From Denitrificimonas caeni DSM 24390 (GTDB lineage: Bacteria > Pseudomonadota > Gammaproteobacteria > Pseudomonadales > Pseudomonadaceae): DNA of 64,000 nt. A model generated the notes under the pieces. It saw only the letters and a program-made list of their open reading frames with translations, was not told the DNA's origin and did not search any database. The DNA lies in NCBI RefSeq assembly GCF_000421765.1, contig NZ_ATXQ01000006.1:124001-188000 (forward strand), given 5' to 3'. Made by a program: the position numbers and the translations under genes. Below are positions 7,762 through 15,452 of the stretch, piece by piece (position 1 is the first letter of the stretch; the number at the start of each line of letters is the position of its first letter).

Positions 7762-8456
7762 AGCACATTGATTTTTCTACCTTAATGGCTTCTACCGTGC
7801 ATGATATGAAAAACGTCATTGCCGCAGTCAGTCACGCCTATGAGAGCTTATTAGCAGAAATGCCTGAAGCGCTGCAGCGCTCACCGCAAGCGCGTTTAAT
7901 TGAGCAAGAAGCGCTACGTTTAGATGCCATGTTGATGCAATTATTGGGGCTTTATAAACTTGAGCATGGCCAACTGTTGTTGCAGTCAGTTTATTGTCCA
8001 TTAGATGAATTGTTTGAGGACTTACACAATCGCCATCGTGAGTTACTCGAATATCGCAACATTGATTTACAGATAGAACTCGAAAGCCCTGATCTAGAGG
8101 GCTACTTTGACGTCAGCTTAATGGGAACTGTGTTGGATAACGCATTGGGTAACGCCATTAACTACTGTAAAAAAACCATTCATTTGACTGCTCAACGCCA
8201 AGAAAACGGCATTCTACTGTCAGTTAATGACGACGGTTCGGGCTATCCAGAAAGTTTATTAGGCACAGTGCGAAACAGCCAGTCGAGCAGCATTGATCGC
8301 AACAGCGGCAGCACAGGTTTAGGTCTGTATTTTGCAGCCAACATCATAGCAATGCACGACCAAGACGATCGCCCTGCGCGACTGCAGTTAAGCAATAACA
8401 CGACCCTGCCTGGCGCTTGCATGAGCATTTGGCTGCCTTTACCCAGTTTGTTTTAA
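7755..8456 (+). CDS. Small cytoplasmic sensor histidine kinase
   Basis: The 233-residue kinase has no transmembrane segment or recognisable sensor domain. The H-box is ASTVHDMKN with H16. The ATPase part shows the N-box (DNALGNAINYC), the G1 box (VNDDGSGYP) and the G2 box (STGLGLYFAANII). It should phosphorylate the response regulator whose 3' end it overlaps. Lacking a sensory domain, its input is probably another protein, perhaps through the TPR part of its partner. Confidence 0.85.
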   Translation: MVKHIDFSTLMASTVHDMKNVIAAVSHAYESLLAEMPEALQRSPQARLIEQEALRLDAMLMQLLGLYKLEHGQLLLQSVYCPLDELFEDLHNRHRELLEYRNIDLQIELESPDLEGYFDVSLMGTVLDNALGNAINYCKKTIHLTAQRQENGILLSVNDDGSGYPESLLGTVRNSQSSSIDRNSGSTGLGLYFAANIIAMHDQDDRPARLQLSNNTTLPGACMSIWLPLPSLF

Positions 8457-8497
8457 GCCAGCACTGAATCAAGCAAAACATCATAAGCAACCCAGCG

Positions 8498-8541
8498 GCC
8501 ATCTATTTTTCTTAATGGATCAATGAAGAATTATAGATGGC
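8498..8541. other. Inverted repeat between convergent genes
   Basis: GCCATCTAT and ATAGATGGC (9 bp, perfect) enclose a 26-base AT-rich segment that can extend the stem partly (ATTCTT/AAGAA-like pairs). It sits between the kinase gene and a convergent gene and may act as a weak two-way terminator. No clear T-run is present. Confidence 0.35.
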
Positions 8542-8580
8542 GGTTGCGGTTAGGCCTCGCTACACATCAATCAGCCCCGC

Positions 8581-9996
8581 TTAAACAAACCCCACATACA
8601 AATAGCCGCCAAATCGGCCTCGATAAAAAACCTCTTTGCCTCGGTAGGTAAAACGCAATGTATCCTCAACACCGTGGCTGTTGTTCACTAAGGCCAGTTT
8701 ATCGACACAAACGCGGCACACTGGAAGCGCAACACGAGGATCATCACTTTTCTTGTATTGCTGAAAGAAACTCAAACTATCACGCACGTTACGCTCAGGA
8801 TCCGCAGCAAAAATACCGTATTTAGAGTCCAGTCTTTGTTCACAGATAGGACACATATACAGCTCGCTCGAATACTCTTGTTCCAGCGCCTTGATAAATG
8901 CTTCCTTCTCGATAATGTCATGCAGCAACGCTCGACGCTGCTCTACACTCAAGGGCTCAGGCTTAGCCTCAGGCACCACCACCTTTTCCGGCTCCGGTGG
9001 ATAGATAACAGCCATGACCTCATCAGCCAGCTCTTTAACGCGCGGATTGGATTGGTAATAGCTAACAATCGTCACATCCAAATTAGTATCTTTATAGGCC
9101 AACAATGCCTTGCGGATGGCGCTTAAGATCCATTCTTCAGGGTTACCAAAAGCACCGCCGCCGAGCAAAGTCAAAAACACCTTGTTGCTGCCATAGCTAT
9201 TGGCGTTATGCACAGCCGCAGCCAAAGTCGCCTCATAGGCCGCTTCAAGAATCAGCTTGGCGAAATCAGTCCAGAGTGCGCTTGGGTGCTGCGAATATGC
9301 GATGGGTAAAGCACTGCACAAGGCTTGGCTGACACGATGCTGGCAATTTTTGAGTGTCACTTCAGTATTGAGATGCAGACCAATACGCAACTGCCCTTTA
9401 AGTTGCTGCTTCTCTTCAAGGCTGGCGTCTTTCAAATGATCAGCGATTTCTGTCAGCCCTTGTCTTGAAGCAATCACATAGCCGTTTTTCATCTGCCACA
9501 AACGGTTATTTTGATTACCCAGCGCCTCACCTAAATCAGCGATGCAATTAATTTGACGCGTAACGCTCTGCCCTTGCTGACCATCAAGCTCAACAAGATA
9601 ATTACGGTAGATAGTTGCCGCACCCGCAGCAATTGCACAGGCAGGCCCTTGCGTGCGGTCCTGTTGATAGATGCCAATGCCCTGCTCTGGTGAAACATTG
9701 GGCGACACCATTTCCAGCAAATTAAACTGCGACGCCACTTGAAACAACGCATCAGCATTTTCAGCTTGCGTGTGTAAATGCTGCACATCAGCCACCAGCT
9801 CGCGCACCTTTAATTTGCCATTGGTGTGCGGCTTAATAGTGCGTAACTGCTCAAGACTCGGCAGAGTTAAACGCCCAGCATTCCAGCAGCGCTTATTTAC
9901 AGTTGAGCAAATACGTCCAGAATCAAATGATAGATTCGCCCTCACCTGCTCAGGCGACTGCTCGGCAAAACCTGTTAAATGCTCAAACCAATCCAT
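8581..9996 (-). CDS. Unrecognised protein with C-terminal zinc-ribbon motif
   Basis: I do not recognise this 471-residue protein. It begins MDWFEHLTGF. Around residues 270-300 it has a segment with AAAVHNANSYGSN followed by LTLLGGGAFGN, which looks like the asparagine and glycine-rich loops of macro domains; this is only a resemblance. Residues about 370-430 carry paired cysteines, CPICEQ and CRVC, about 45 residues apart, fitting a zinc ribbon or treble clef. The protein is soluble and has no signal peptide. It stands alone, convergent to the kinase gene, with a good ribosome site (AGAGGAA). A role in ADP-ribose or nucleotide recognition would be speculation. Confidence 0.7.
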   Translation of the reverse strand: MDWFEHLTGFAEQSPEQVRANLSFDSGRICSTVNKRCWNAGRLTLPSLEQLRTIKPHTNGKLKVRELVADVQHLHTQAENADALFQVASQFNLLEMVSPNVSPEQGIGIYQQDRTQGPACAIAAGAATIYRNYLVELDGQQGQSVTRQINCIADLGEALGNQNNRLWQMKNGYVIASRQGLTEIADHLKDASLEEKQQLKGQLRIGLHLNTEVTLKNCQHRVSQALCSALPIAYSQHPSALWTDFAKLILEAAYEATLAAAVHNANSYGSNKVFLTLLGGGAFGNPEEWILSAIRKALLAYKDTNLDVTIVSYYQSNPRVKELADEVMAVIYPPEPEKVVVPEAKPEPLSVEQRRALLHDIIEKEAFIKALEQEYSSELYMCPICEQRLDSKYGIFAADPERNVRDSLSFFQQYKKSDDPRVALPVCRVCVDKLALVNNSHGVEDTLRFTYRGKEVFYRGRFGGYLYVGFV

Positions 9997-10226
9997 GTCG
10001 TATTCCTCTGTAAATGGGAAAGTCGCGTGCCGTCATCAGCAGCTCAGCTGTGTATGTTTAGCTCTGAAGTTTGTCCGCTAATCATTAGTCTTTTACTTAA
10101 TTGATTCCTTGACCTATTAAGCCTATAAACGAAGGAGTATGAGCGTCGCTGGCAGATGACCAATAACTCAGAACTGATTCGACGTAATCATACAACGATA
10201 TATTTCACTCCAAGGGAAGATATCTA

Positions 10227-10934
10227 ATGATTAACGTGCAGATTTACCGCTACCACCCAGAATACGACAGCAAGCCCTATATGCAGTCGCTCACGCTGCC
10301 TGAAGAGTTTCGCAAACGCATGGTGCTGGATGCGCTGGAGTACTTACGCGAGCAAGACCCAACACTGGCTTATCGACGCTCCTGCCGTGAAGGGGTTTGC
10401 GGCTCAGACGGCATGAACATCAACGGTAAGAACTGGCTGGCCTGCATCAAGCCCGTCGCTGAAGCGCTTGGAACATCCGACACCTTAGTGATTAGGCCGT
10501 TACCTGGCATGCCCGTCGTGCGTGATTTGGTTGTCGATCAAAGCTTATTTTTTCACCATTATGAGCAGATCAAGCCGTGGCTGATCAACGATGATCCTGC
10601 TCCAGCAATTGAGCGCCTGCAATCACCCGAAGACCGTAAGAAGCTCGATGGCCTGTATGAGTGCATTCTCTGCGGTTGCTGTACGTCGCAATGCCCATCA
10701 TGGTGGTGGAATCCAGAGAAGTACCGCGGCCCTTCTGCGCTATTACAAGCCTTACGTTTTTTACTGGACAGCCGTGATCGCGCGCGCATTGAACGACTCG
10801 AAGGCCTCGAAGACCCCTTCAGCGTGTTTCGTTGCCGCAGTATTGGTAATTGTTCTTGGGTCTGCCCAAAAGGGCTGAACCCAATGGGCGCGATTGGCAG
10901 GATTCGACTAGAGCTGATGAAAGAGTCGTCGTGA
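10227..10934 (+). CDS. Solitary succinate dehydrogenase iron-sulfur subunit (SdhB-like)
   Basis: The 235-residue protein has the full length and all ligands of SdhB. The [2Fe-2S] site is C53, C58, D61 and C73. The [4Fe-4S]/[3Fe-4S] sites are in CILCGCCTSQCP (C146, C149, C152, C156) and CRSIGNCSWVCP (C203, C209, C213). The SdhB proteins of pseudomonads normally come last in sdhCDAB, but no sdhC, sdhD or sdhA is near: a divergent unrelated gene lies upstream and a methyltransferase downstream. It could be a second copy, replace a lost one, or serve another flavoprotein. The motifs are clear, so annotation is firm but the partner is unknown. Confidence 0.88.
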   Translation: MINVQIYRYHPEYDSKPYMQSLTLPEEFRKRMVLDALEYLREQDPTLAYRRSCREGVCGSDGMNINGKNWLACIKPVAEALGTSDTLVIRPLPGMPVVRDLVVDQSLFFHHYEQIKPWLINDDPAPAIERLQSPEDRKKLDGLYECILCGCCTSQCPSWWWNPEKYRGPSALLQALRFLLDSRDRARIERLEGLEDPFSVFRCRSIGNCSWVCPKGLNPMGAIGRIRLELMKESS

Positions 10935-10991
10935 TGGCGTAAAGTGTGCGACTTGCAATCACCCGCCATTTGCGGTCATTTAGGGATAGCT

Positions 10992-11570
10992 ATGACAGTT
11001 CAATTCTACGAAAACAATGCCGAACAATTCGCTCAAGACACTTTAAACGTGGATATGAGCGCTTTGTATGAACGCTTTTTAGGCAGGTTAGCGCCGTCGA
11101 GTAGAATTTTAGATGCTGGCTGCGGTGCTGGACGTGATACGGCGGCTTTTTTACGTTTGGGTTATCAAGTTGAAGCTTTTGATGCCAGCGCTAAGTTGGT
11201 AGAGATTGCTCAGCGCGTCACTGGCATCGCTGTGCAGCACAGCACTTTTCTAAATTTCAGCAGTACAGCGCCTTTTGCTGGAATTTGGGCATGTGCGTCT
11301 TTACTGCATGTACCTGCCAGCAGCATGACAGCAACCTTGCAGCACCTCGCTCAACTGCTGCAGCCGCAAGGAGTGCTTTATGTGTCGTTTAAATACGGCG
11401 CAGACGATGTGGAACGTAACGGTCGTCACTTCACCAATTGCACCGAGCAGCGTTTACAAGACTTTCTGGCTGGCACCGGCTTGCGTGTTATTGAGTCATG
11501 GTTAACCGCCGATCAGCGCCCCGAACGTGCCGATGAACAATGGCTGAATGCTTTATTAATTGCCCAATAA
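10992..11570 (+). CDS. Class I SAM-dependent methyltransferase
   Basis: The 192-residue enzyme has motif I ILDAGCGAGRDT (residues 40-51), an acidic residue ending strand 2 (AFDAS), and a WACASLLHVP motif in the position of strand 4. Similar small proteins are annotated as methyltransferase domain or tellurite-resistance-like proteins; the substrate is not known. ATG 10992 is chosen over the upstream GTG because TAGGGATAG gives a Shine-Dalgarno-like site and the family begins there. The PLD-helicase gene starts 12 bp after its stop, so the two are probably co-transcribed. Confidence 0.82.
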   Translation: MTVQFYENNAEQFAQDTLNVDMSALYERFLGRLAPSSRILDAGCGAGRDTAAFLRLGYQVEAFDASAKLVEIAQRVTGIAVQHSTFLNFSSTAPFAGIWACASLLHVPASSMTATLQHLAQLLQPQGVLYVSFKYGADDVERNGRHFTNCTEQRLQDFLAGTGLRVIESWLTADQRPERADEQWLNALLIAQ

Positions 11571-11582
11571 GAAGCACCTTTA

Positions 11583-14054
11583 ATGTTAGCCAATAGCCCT
11601 CGCCTCACCACTGGTACTCAGCACGATCCTTTACTGCCTAAGTTGCTCGCCGCGATTTATCAAGCCACTGAGATCGAAATTGCTGTGTCCTTTATTCAGC
11701 CGTCAGGGCTGGCGCTGCTGTTTGATCCTTTATTAGAAGCGCTGAACAATGGCGCAACGATTCGTTTATTAACCTCAGATTATTTAGACATCACCCACCC
11801 GCTCGCCTTGCGTCAACTGTTGATGCTTGCCGAGCGTGGTGCGCACATTCGTATTTTCCAATGCCAAGGTAATACCAGTTTTCATTTGAAAACCTATATT
11901 TTTACGCAACAACGCGAGGCAAAAATCAGTAAAGGCTGTGCATTTATTGGCTCGAACAATATCAGTCGTACAGCACTCAAGGATGCGTATGAATGGTCAT
12001 GGCGACACGATTGGCTGCCACCGGAAGATTCAGAGCCTGCACAAGAGTTTGTAAAAATCCGCGAAGCGTTCACGAGGCTACTTAACGATCCTAGCAGCAT
12101 ACAGCTCACCGCCAATTGGATTGATGTGTACAGTGCGCGTCGCCAAGTACGCATGCCGATCTTGAAACAACTGAGTGGTTTTGTTGATGAGCAATTGGAA
12201 GAGCCAAGCCCTAACAGCATACAAATTGAAGCACTGCAAGCCTTACTGGATACACGCACAGAAGGCTTCTCACGTGGCCTAGTGGTGCTTGCCACTGGTA
12301 TGGGTAAGACGTGGCTGGCCGCCTTTGATGCCTTACAGATGGGCGCCAAACGCGTGCTTTTTGTTGCGCACCGTGAAGAAATTTTGCTGCAGGCTCAAGC
12401 GGTCTTCAACCGAGTTCACCACAATGCCCGTACGGGTTTATTCCAAGGTCCAGCCAAAGAATATGACGCGGATTTTGTCTTTGCCTCGGTGCAAAGCCTT
12501 GCCAAAACTGAAGCGCTAGAAGGCTTTAATTCAGAGCATTTTGATTACATCGTGGTGGATGAATTTCATCATGCCAGCGCGCCCAGTTACCGCCGTATTT
12601 TACAGCACTTTAATCCACGCTTTTTATTGGGTTTAACCGCTACACCTGAACGCACAGACCAAGCCGATATTTTGACCCTCTGCGATAACAATCTGGTGTT
12701 CGAGCGCAACTTGGTCCACGGCATTAACGAACAACTGCTCGCACCGATTCATTACTACGGCATCTATGATGAGTTTGTCGATTACCAAGAAATCCCTTGG
12801 CGCAGCGGTCGCTTTGATCCTGAGTTGATCGAGTTTGCTTTCGCCACGAAAAAGCGCGCTCAGCATATTTATCAGTACTGGCTCAAACATAAACAAAGTC
12901 GCACGCTCGGTTTTTGTATATCGCAGCGCCATGCCGATTATATGAATGACTACTTTCAGCAACAGGGTGTGCGCTCAGGTGCTGTATATGCAGGCTCAGC
13001 CTTGACCCGACACAATGCTTTACAGCAACTAGCCGACGGCCAACTGGATGTTATTTTCTCCGTCGATATGTTTAACGAAGGCACTGACTTACCTGCGTTA
13101 GACACCGTAATGATGCTGCGCCCGACAGAATCTAAAATCATTTTCCTGCAGCAGTTGGGCCGTGGTTTACGCTTATCCGCCCGCACGCAGAAAAGCCATG
13201 TGGTGGTGTTGGACTTTTTAGGCAACCACCAATCATTCTTGAACAGCCCAGCCGCATTGCTAGCAGAAAAAGACCGTAACGCTTTACTGAGAACGTTGCA
13301 GCAACAGCAACCCCTTGAGTTGGCTAACGGCTGCTTTATTAGCTTCGCACCGGAGCTGGTTGATTTTTGGCAAAAACTAGCACGGCAAATAGGCAAAAGC
13401 GCCGCTGAAGACTATCAGCAACTGCGTGACGAACTAGGCCGTCGCCCCACTGCTGCAGAGTTTTTCCACAAAGGTTATTCACTGCCGAAAGTACGCCAAC
13501 AAGCGGGCAGCTGGCTCGACTTAGTGGCGGCGCAAGAACATGACGCGGAACTACAGCAGTTGCTAGCTGCGTACGGTGAGTTCTTTTCGCTCGGCGTGGA
13601 AACAACAAGCATGAACAAAAGCTTTAAAGTTTTTTTGTATCAAGCCTTTTTAGAGCTGGACGGCGTACGCGGTGCAGTGAACACCGCACAACTGGCACAA
13701 CGCAGTCGCCGTTTACTTGAGCATCGACCTGATGACATGCGCAACCAGCTGCCCGCCAACCTGCAAGCGGTCAGCGCCGATAGCAAAGCTTGGTTAACCT
13801 ACTGGCGCAAAAACCCCATCAATTTTTCCTGCAAGCAAGATAAAAGCAGCAGCCAAGCATGGTTTATAGAGCAAGGCGATAACTTTTCCCTGAATTTTAG
13901 CGTTGCAGCGCATCTGCAGGATGCCTTTGCCAACTACTTTCAAGAATTGATCGATTTGCGCTTGGCGCAGTATTTTGCTCGCAAGAACAAGCCTTACCCT
14001 GTAGAAGATGTAGAACTTTTGCAGGTTGCGGAAAAGCCAGTAACTGAAGAGTAA
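11583..14054 (+). CDS. PLD-domain / SF2 helicase fusion
   Basis: This 823-residue fusion starts with a phospholipase D-like domain (residues 1-170) with one HxK-type motif (HLKTYIF, about 101) and GSNNIS at about 123. A superfamily 2 helicase follows: Walker A ATGMGKTW near 237, DEFHH near 325, TATPER, and motif VI QQLGRGLRLS near 525. The C-terminal 270 residues are unassigned. The single HKD half-site suggests dimerisation for nuclease activity. Similar COG3886-COG1061 fusions occur in defence or DNA-repair settings, but no known defence partner is adjacent; only a small methyltransferase lies upstream. Predicted role: DNA or RNA remodelling nuclease-helicase. Confidence 0.85.
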   Translation: MLANSPRLTTGTQHDPLLPKLLAAIYQATEIEIAVSFIQPSGLALLFDPLLEALNNGATIRLLTSDYLDITHPLALRQLLMLAERGAHIRIFQCQGNTSFHLKTYIFTQQREAKISKGCAFIGSNNISRTALKDAYEWSWRHDWLPPEDSEPAQEFVKIREAFTRLLNDPSSIQLTANWIDVYSARRQVRMPILKQLSGFVDEQLEEPSPNSIQIEALQALLDTRTEGFSRGLVVLATGMGKTWLAAFDALQMGAKRVLFVAHREEILLQAQAVFNRVHHNARTGLFQGPAKEYDADFVFASVQSLAKTEALEGFNSEHFDYIVVDEFHHASAPSYRRILQHFNPRFLLGLTATPERTDQADILTLCDNNLVFERNLVHGINEQLLAPIHYYGIYDEFVDYQEIPWRSGRFDPELIEFAFATKKRAQHIYQYWLKHKQSRTLGFCISQRHADYMNDYFQQQGVRSGAVYAGSALTRHNALQQLADGQLDVIFSVDMFNEGTDLPALDTVMMLRPTESKIIFLQQLGRGLRLSARTQKSHVVVLDFLGNHQSFLNSPAALLAEKDRNALLRTLQQQQPLELANGCFISFAPELVDFWQKLARQIGKSAAEDYQQLRDELGRRPTAAEFFHKGYSLPKVRQQAGSWLDLVAAQEHDAELQQLLAAYGEFFSLGVETTSMNKSFKVFLYQAFLELDGVRGAVNTAQLAQRSRRLLEHRPDDMRNQLPANLQAVSADSKAWLTYWRKNPINFSCKQDKSSSQAWFIEQGDNFSLNFSVAAHLQDAFANYFQELIDLRLAQYFARKNKPYPVEDVELLQVAEKPVTEE

Positions 14055-14067
14055 CGCTTAGTTTTAA

Positions 14068-15234
14068 TCACTTCCTCTTATCCAAAAAATTAATCGCCAA
14101 CCGATCCATCCAACCCCACAGGCGCTGGCGAATACGTTGGATCAATGGCCGTTGTTGCCATACTTCTTCAGTGATTTCTAAGCTTTGCTCGAAGTCGTTT
14201 TGAAAGCTCTGGTGGACTTGTTCAAGCAAGCCAATATCACGCACTTCGAGGTTGTTTTCTAAGTTAAAGCGCAAGTTCCAGTGATCAAAATTGCACGAGC
14301 CAATGCTCAGCCAGCTGTCGACGATGACCATTTTTAAATGCAAAAAACGTGGTTGATATTCAAAAATGCGTACACCTTTGCGCAGCAGTGCCGGGTAATA
14401 GCGCTGCCCTGCCCAACGTACTGCAGGCAAGTCGGTGTGACGGCCAGTCAGCAGTAAACGTACATCCACTCCGCGCACGGCAGCTTTGCGTAAAGCGCGG
14501 CGCACTGACCAGGTTGGCAGGAAATACGGAGTGGCCAGCCAAACGGTTTGGTGTGCACCTTTGATGGCGCGCAGTAATGATTTCTGAATGTCTCGGTGCT
14601 GAGTTGAGGCCGCATAGGCGACCCGTGCTTTACCTATATTGGCAAAGGGTAACGGCGGAGTGTTCAGCGCTGCTGCTTGTTCTGGGCTATTATTTTGTTT
14701 CCAAAAGAAGCGCTCAATGCAGCTGTCCCATTGGTAATCAAACAAGGTCTGCCAGTCAGTCACCACTGGGCCTTGCACACGCACCATTGTTTCATGCCAA
14801 GTACTCTCGGCAGCGCCTGGCTGCCAAAACTGATCGGTTAAGCCTGCTCCGCCGACATAAGCGATATTTGCATCGACAAGCAGTAACTTACGATGATCAC
14901 GGTAGAAGTTCTGCAGCCCACGCGTCCAACGCAATGGGTTATAAAAGCGCAGCTCAATACCGGCCTCAAGCCAGCGTCGACGCTGTGGATGTTTGAATTG
15001 GCGACTACCAAAGCCATCAAATAAGCAGCGCACGCGTACGCCACGTTGCGCAGCCGCAATTAATGCTGTTTCAACACGGTCAGCACTTTCACCACCACTG
15101 ACCAGATACAGTTCGATATCAATCTGCTGTTGTGCTTGCTCGACGTGTTGCAGCCAGTCAGCAAAGAACGCTGGGCCGTCAATTAACAGGTTAAATTGAT
15201 TGTCCGCACGCCAGGGGAAAATCAAACCGGCCAT
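14068..15234 (-). CDS. Cardiolipin synthase B-like phospholipase D protein
   Basis: The 388-residue protein has two HKD motifs. The first is HRKLLLVD (about residues 114-121) followed by YVGGAGL, and the second is HLKMVIVDSWLSIGSCNFD near 297-315. It lacks N-terminal membrane helices, like ClsB, which makes cardiolipin from phosphatidylglycerol (and phosphatidylethanolamine). It would act at the inner face of the membrane. It is convergent with the PLD-helicase gene; the two share the superfamily but not close similarity. Confidence 0.87.
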   Translation of the reverse strand: MAGLIFPWRADNQFNLLIDGPAFFADWLQHVEQAQQQIDIELYLVSGGESADRVETALIAAAQRGVRVRCLFDGFGSRQFKHPQRRRWLEAGIELRFYNPLRWTRGLQNFYRDHRKLLLVDANIAYVGGAGLTDQFWQPGAAESTWHETMVRVQGPVVTDWQTLFDYQWDSCIERFFWKQNNSPEQAAALNTPPLPFANIGKARVAYAASTQHRDIQKSLLRAIKGAHQTVWLATPYFLPTWSVRRALRKAAVRGVDVRLLLTGRHTDLPAVRWAGQRYYPALLRKGVRIFEYQPRFLHLKMVIVDSWLSIGSCNFDHWNLRFNLENNLEVRDIGLLEQVHQSFQNDFEQSLEITEEVWQQRPLIQRIRQRLWGWMDRLAINFLDKRK

Positions 15235-15388
15235 GTTTAACCCTCAGTCGCATCATGTGCGTGATGAATGTGCCCGAGCTGGGCGTTTTTGCCAAAAGTA
15301 ATGACTGACTCAGAGTAGCAAGCAATCAGTATCAAACAGAATAAGATTTTGACTCAATGTGGATTATTTTTATTGGTATGGCTGTACT

Positions 15389-15420
15389 GGAGGCTTTACC
15401 CATCAATAGGTAAAACCTCC
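15389..15420. other. Stem-loop downstream of phosphoketolase
   Basis: GGAGGCTTTACC and GGTAAAACCTCC pair with one mismatch around the loop CATCAATA. It lies 30 bp after the phosphoketolase stop and could slow RNA decay or end transcription, but no T-run follows. Confidence 0.45.
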
Positions 15421-15452
15421 ATGTTTTCAGCATCAATGTACCGCAGTGACGG

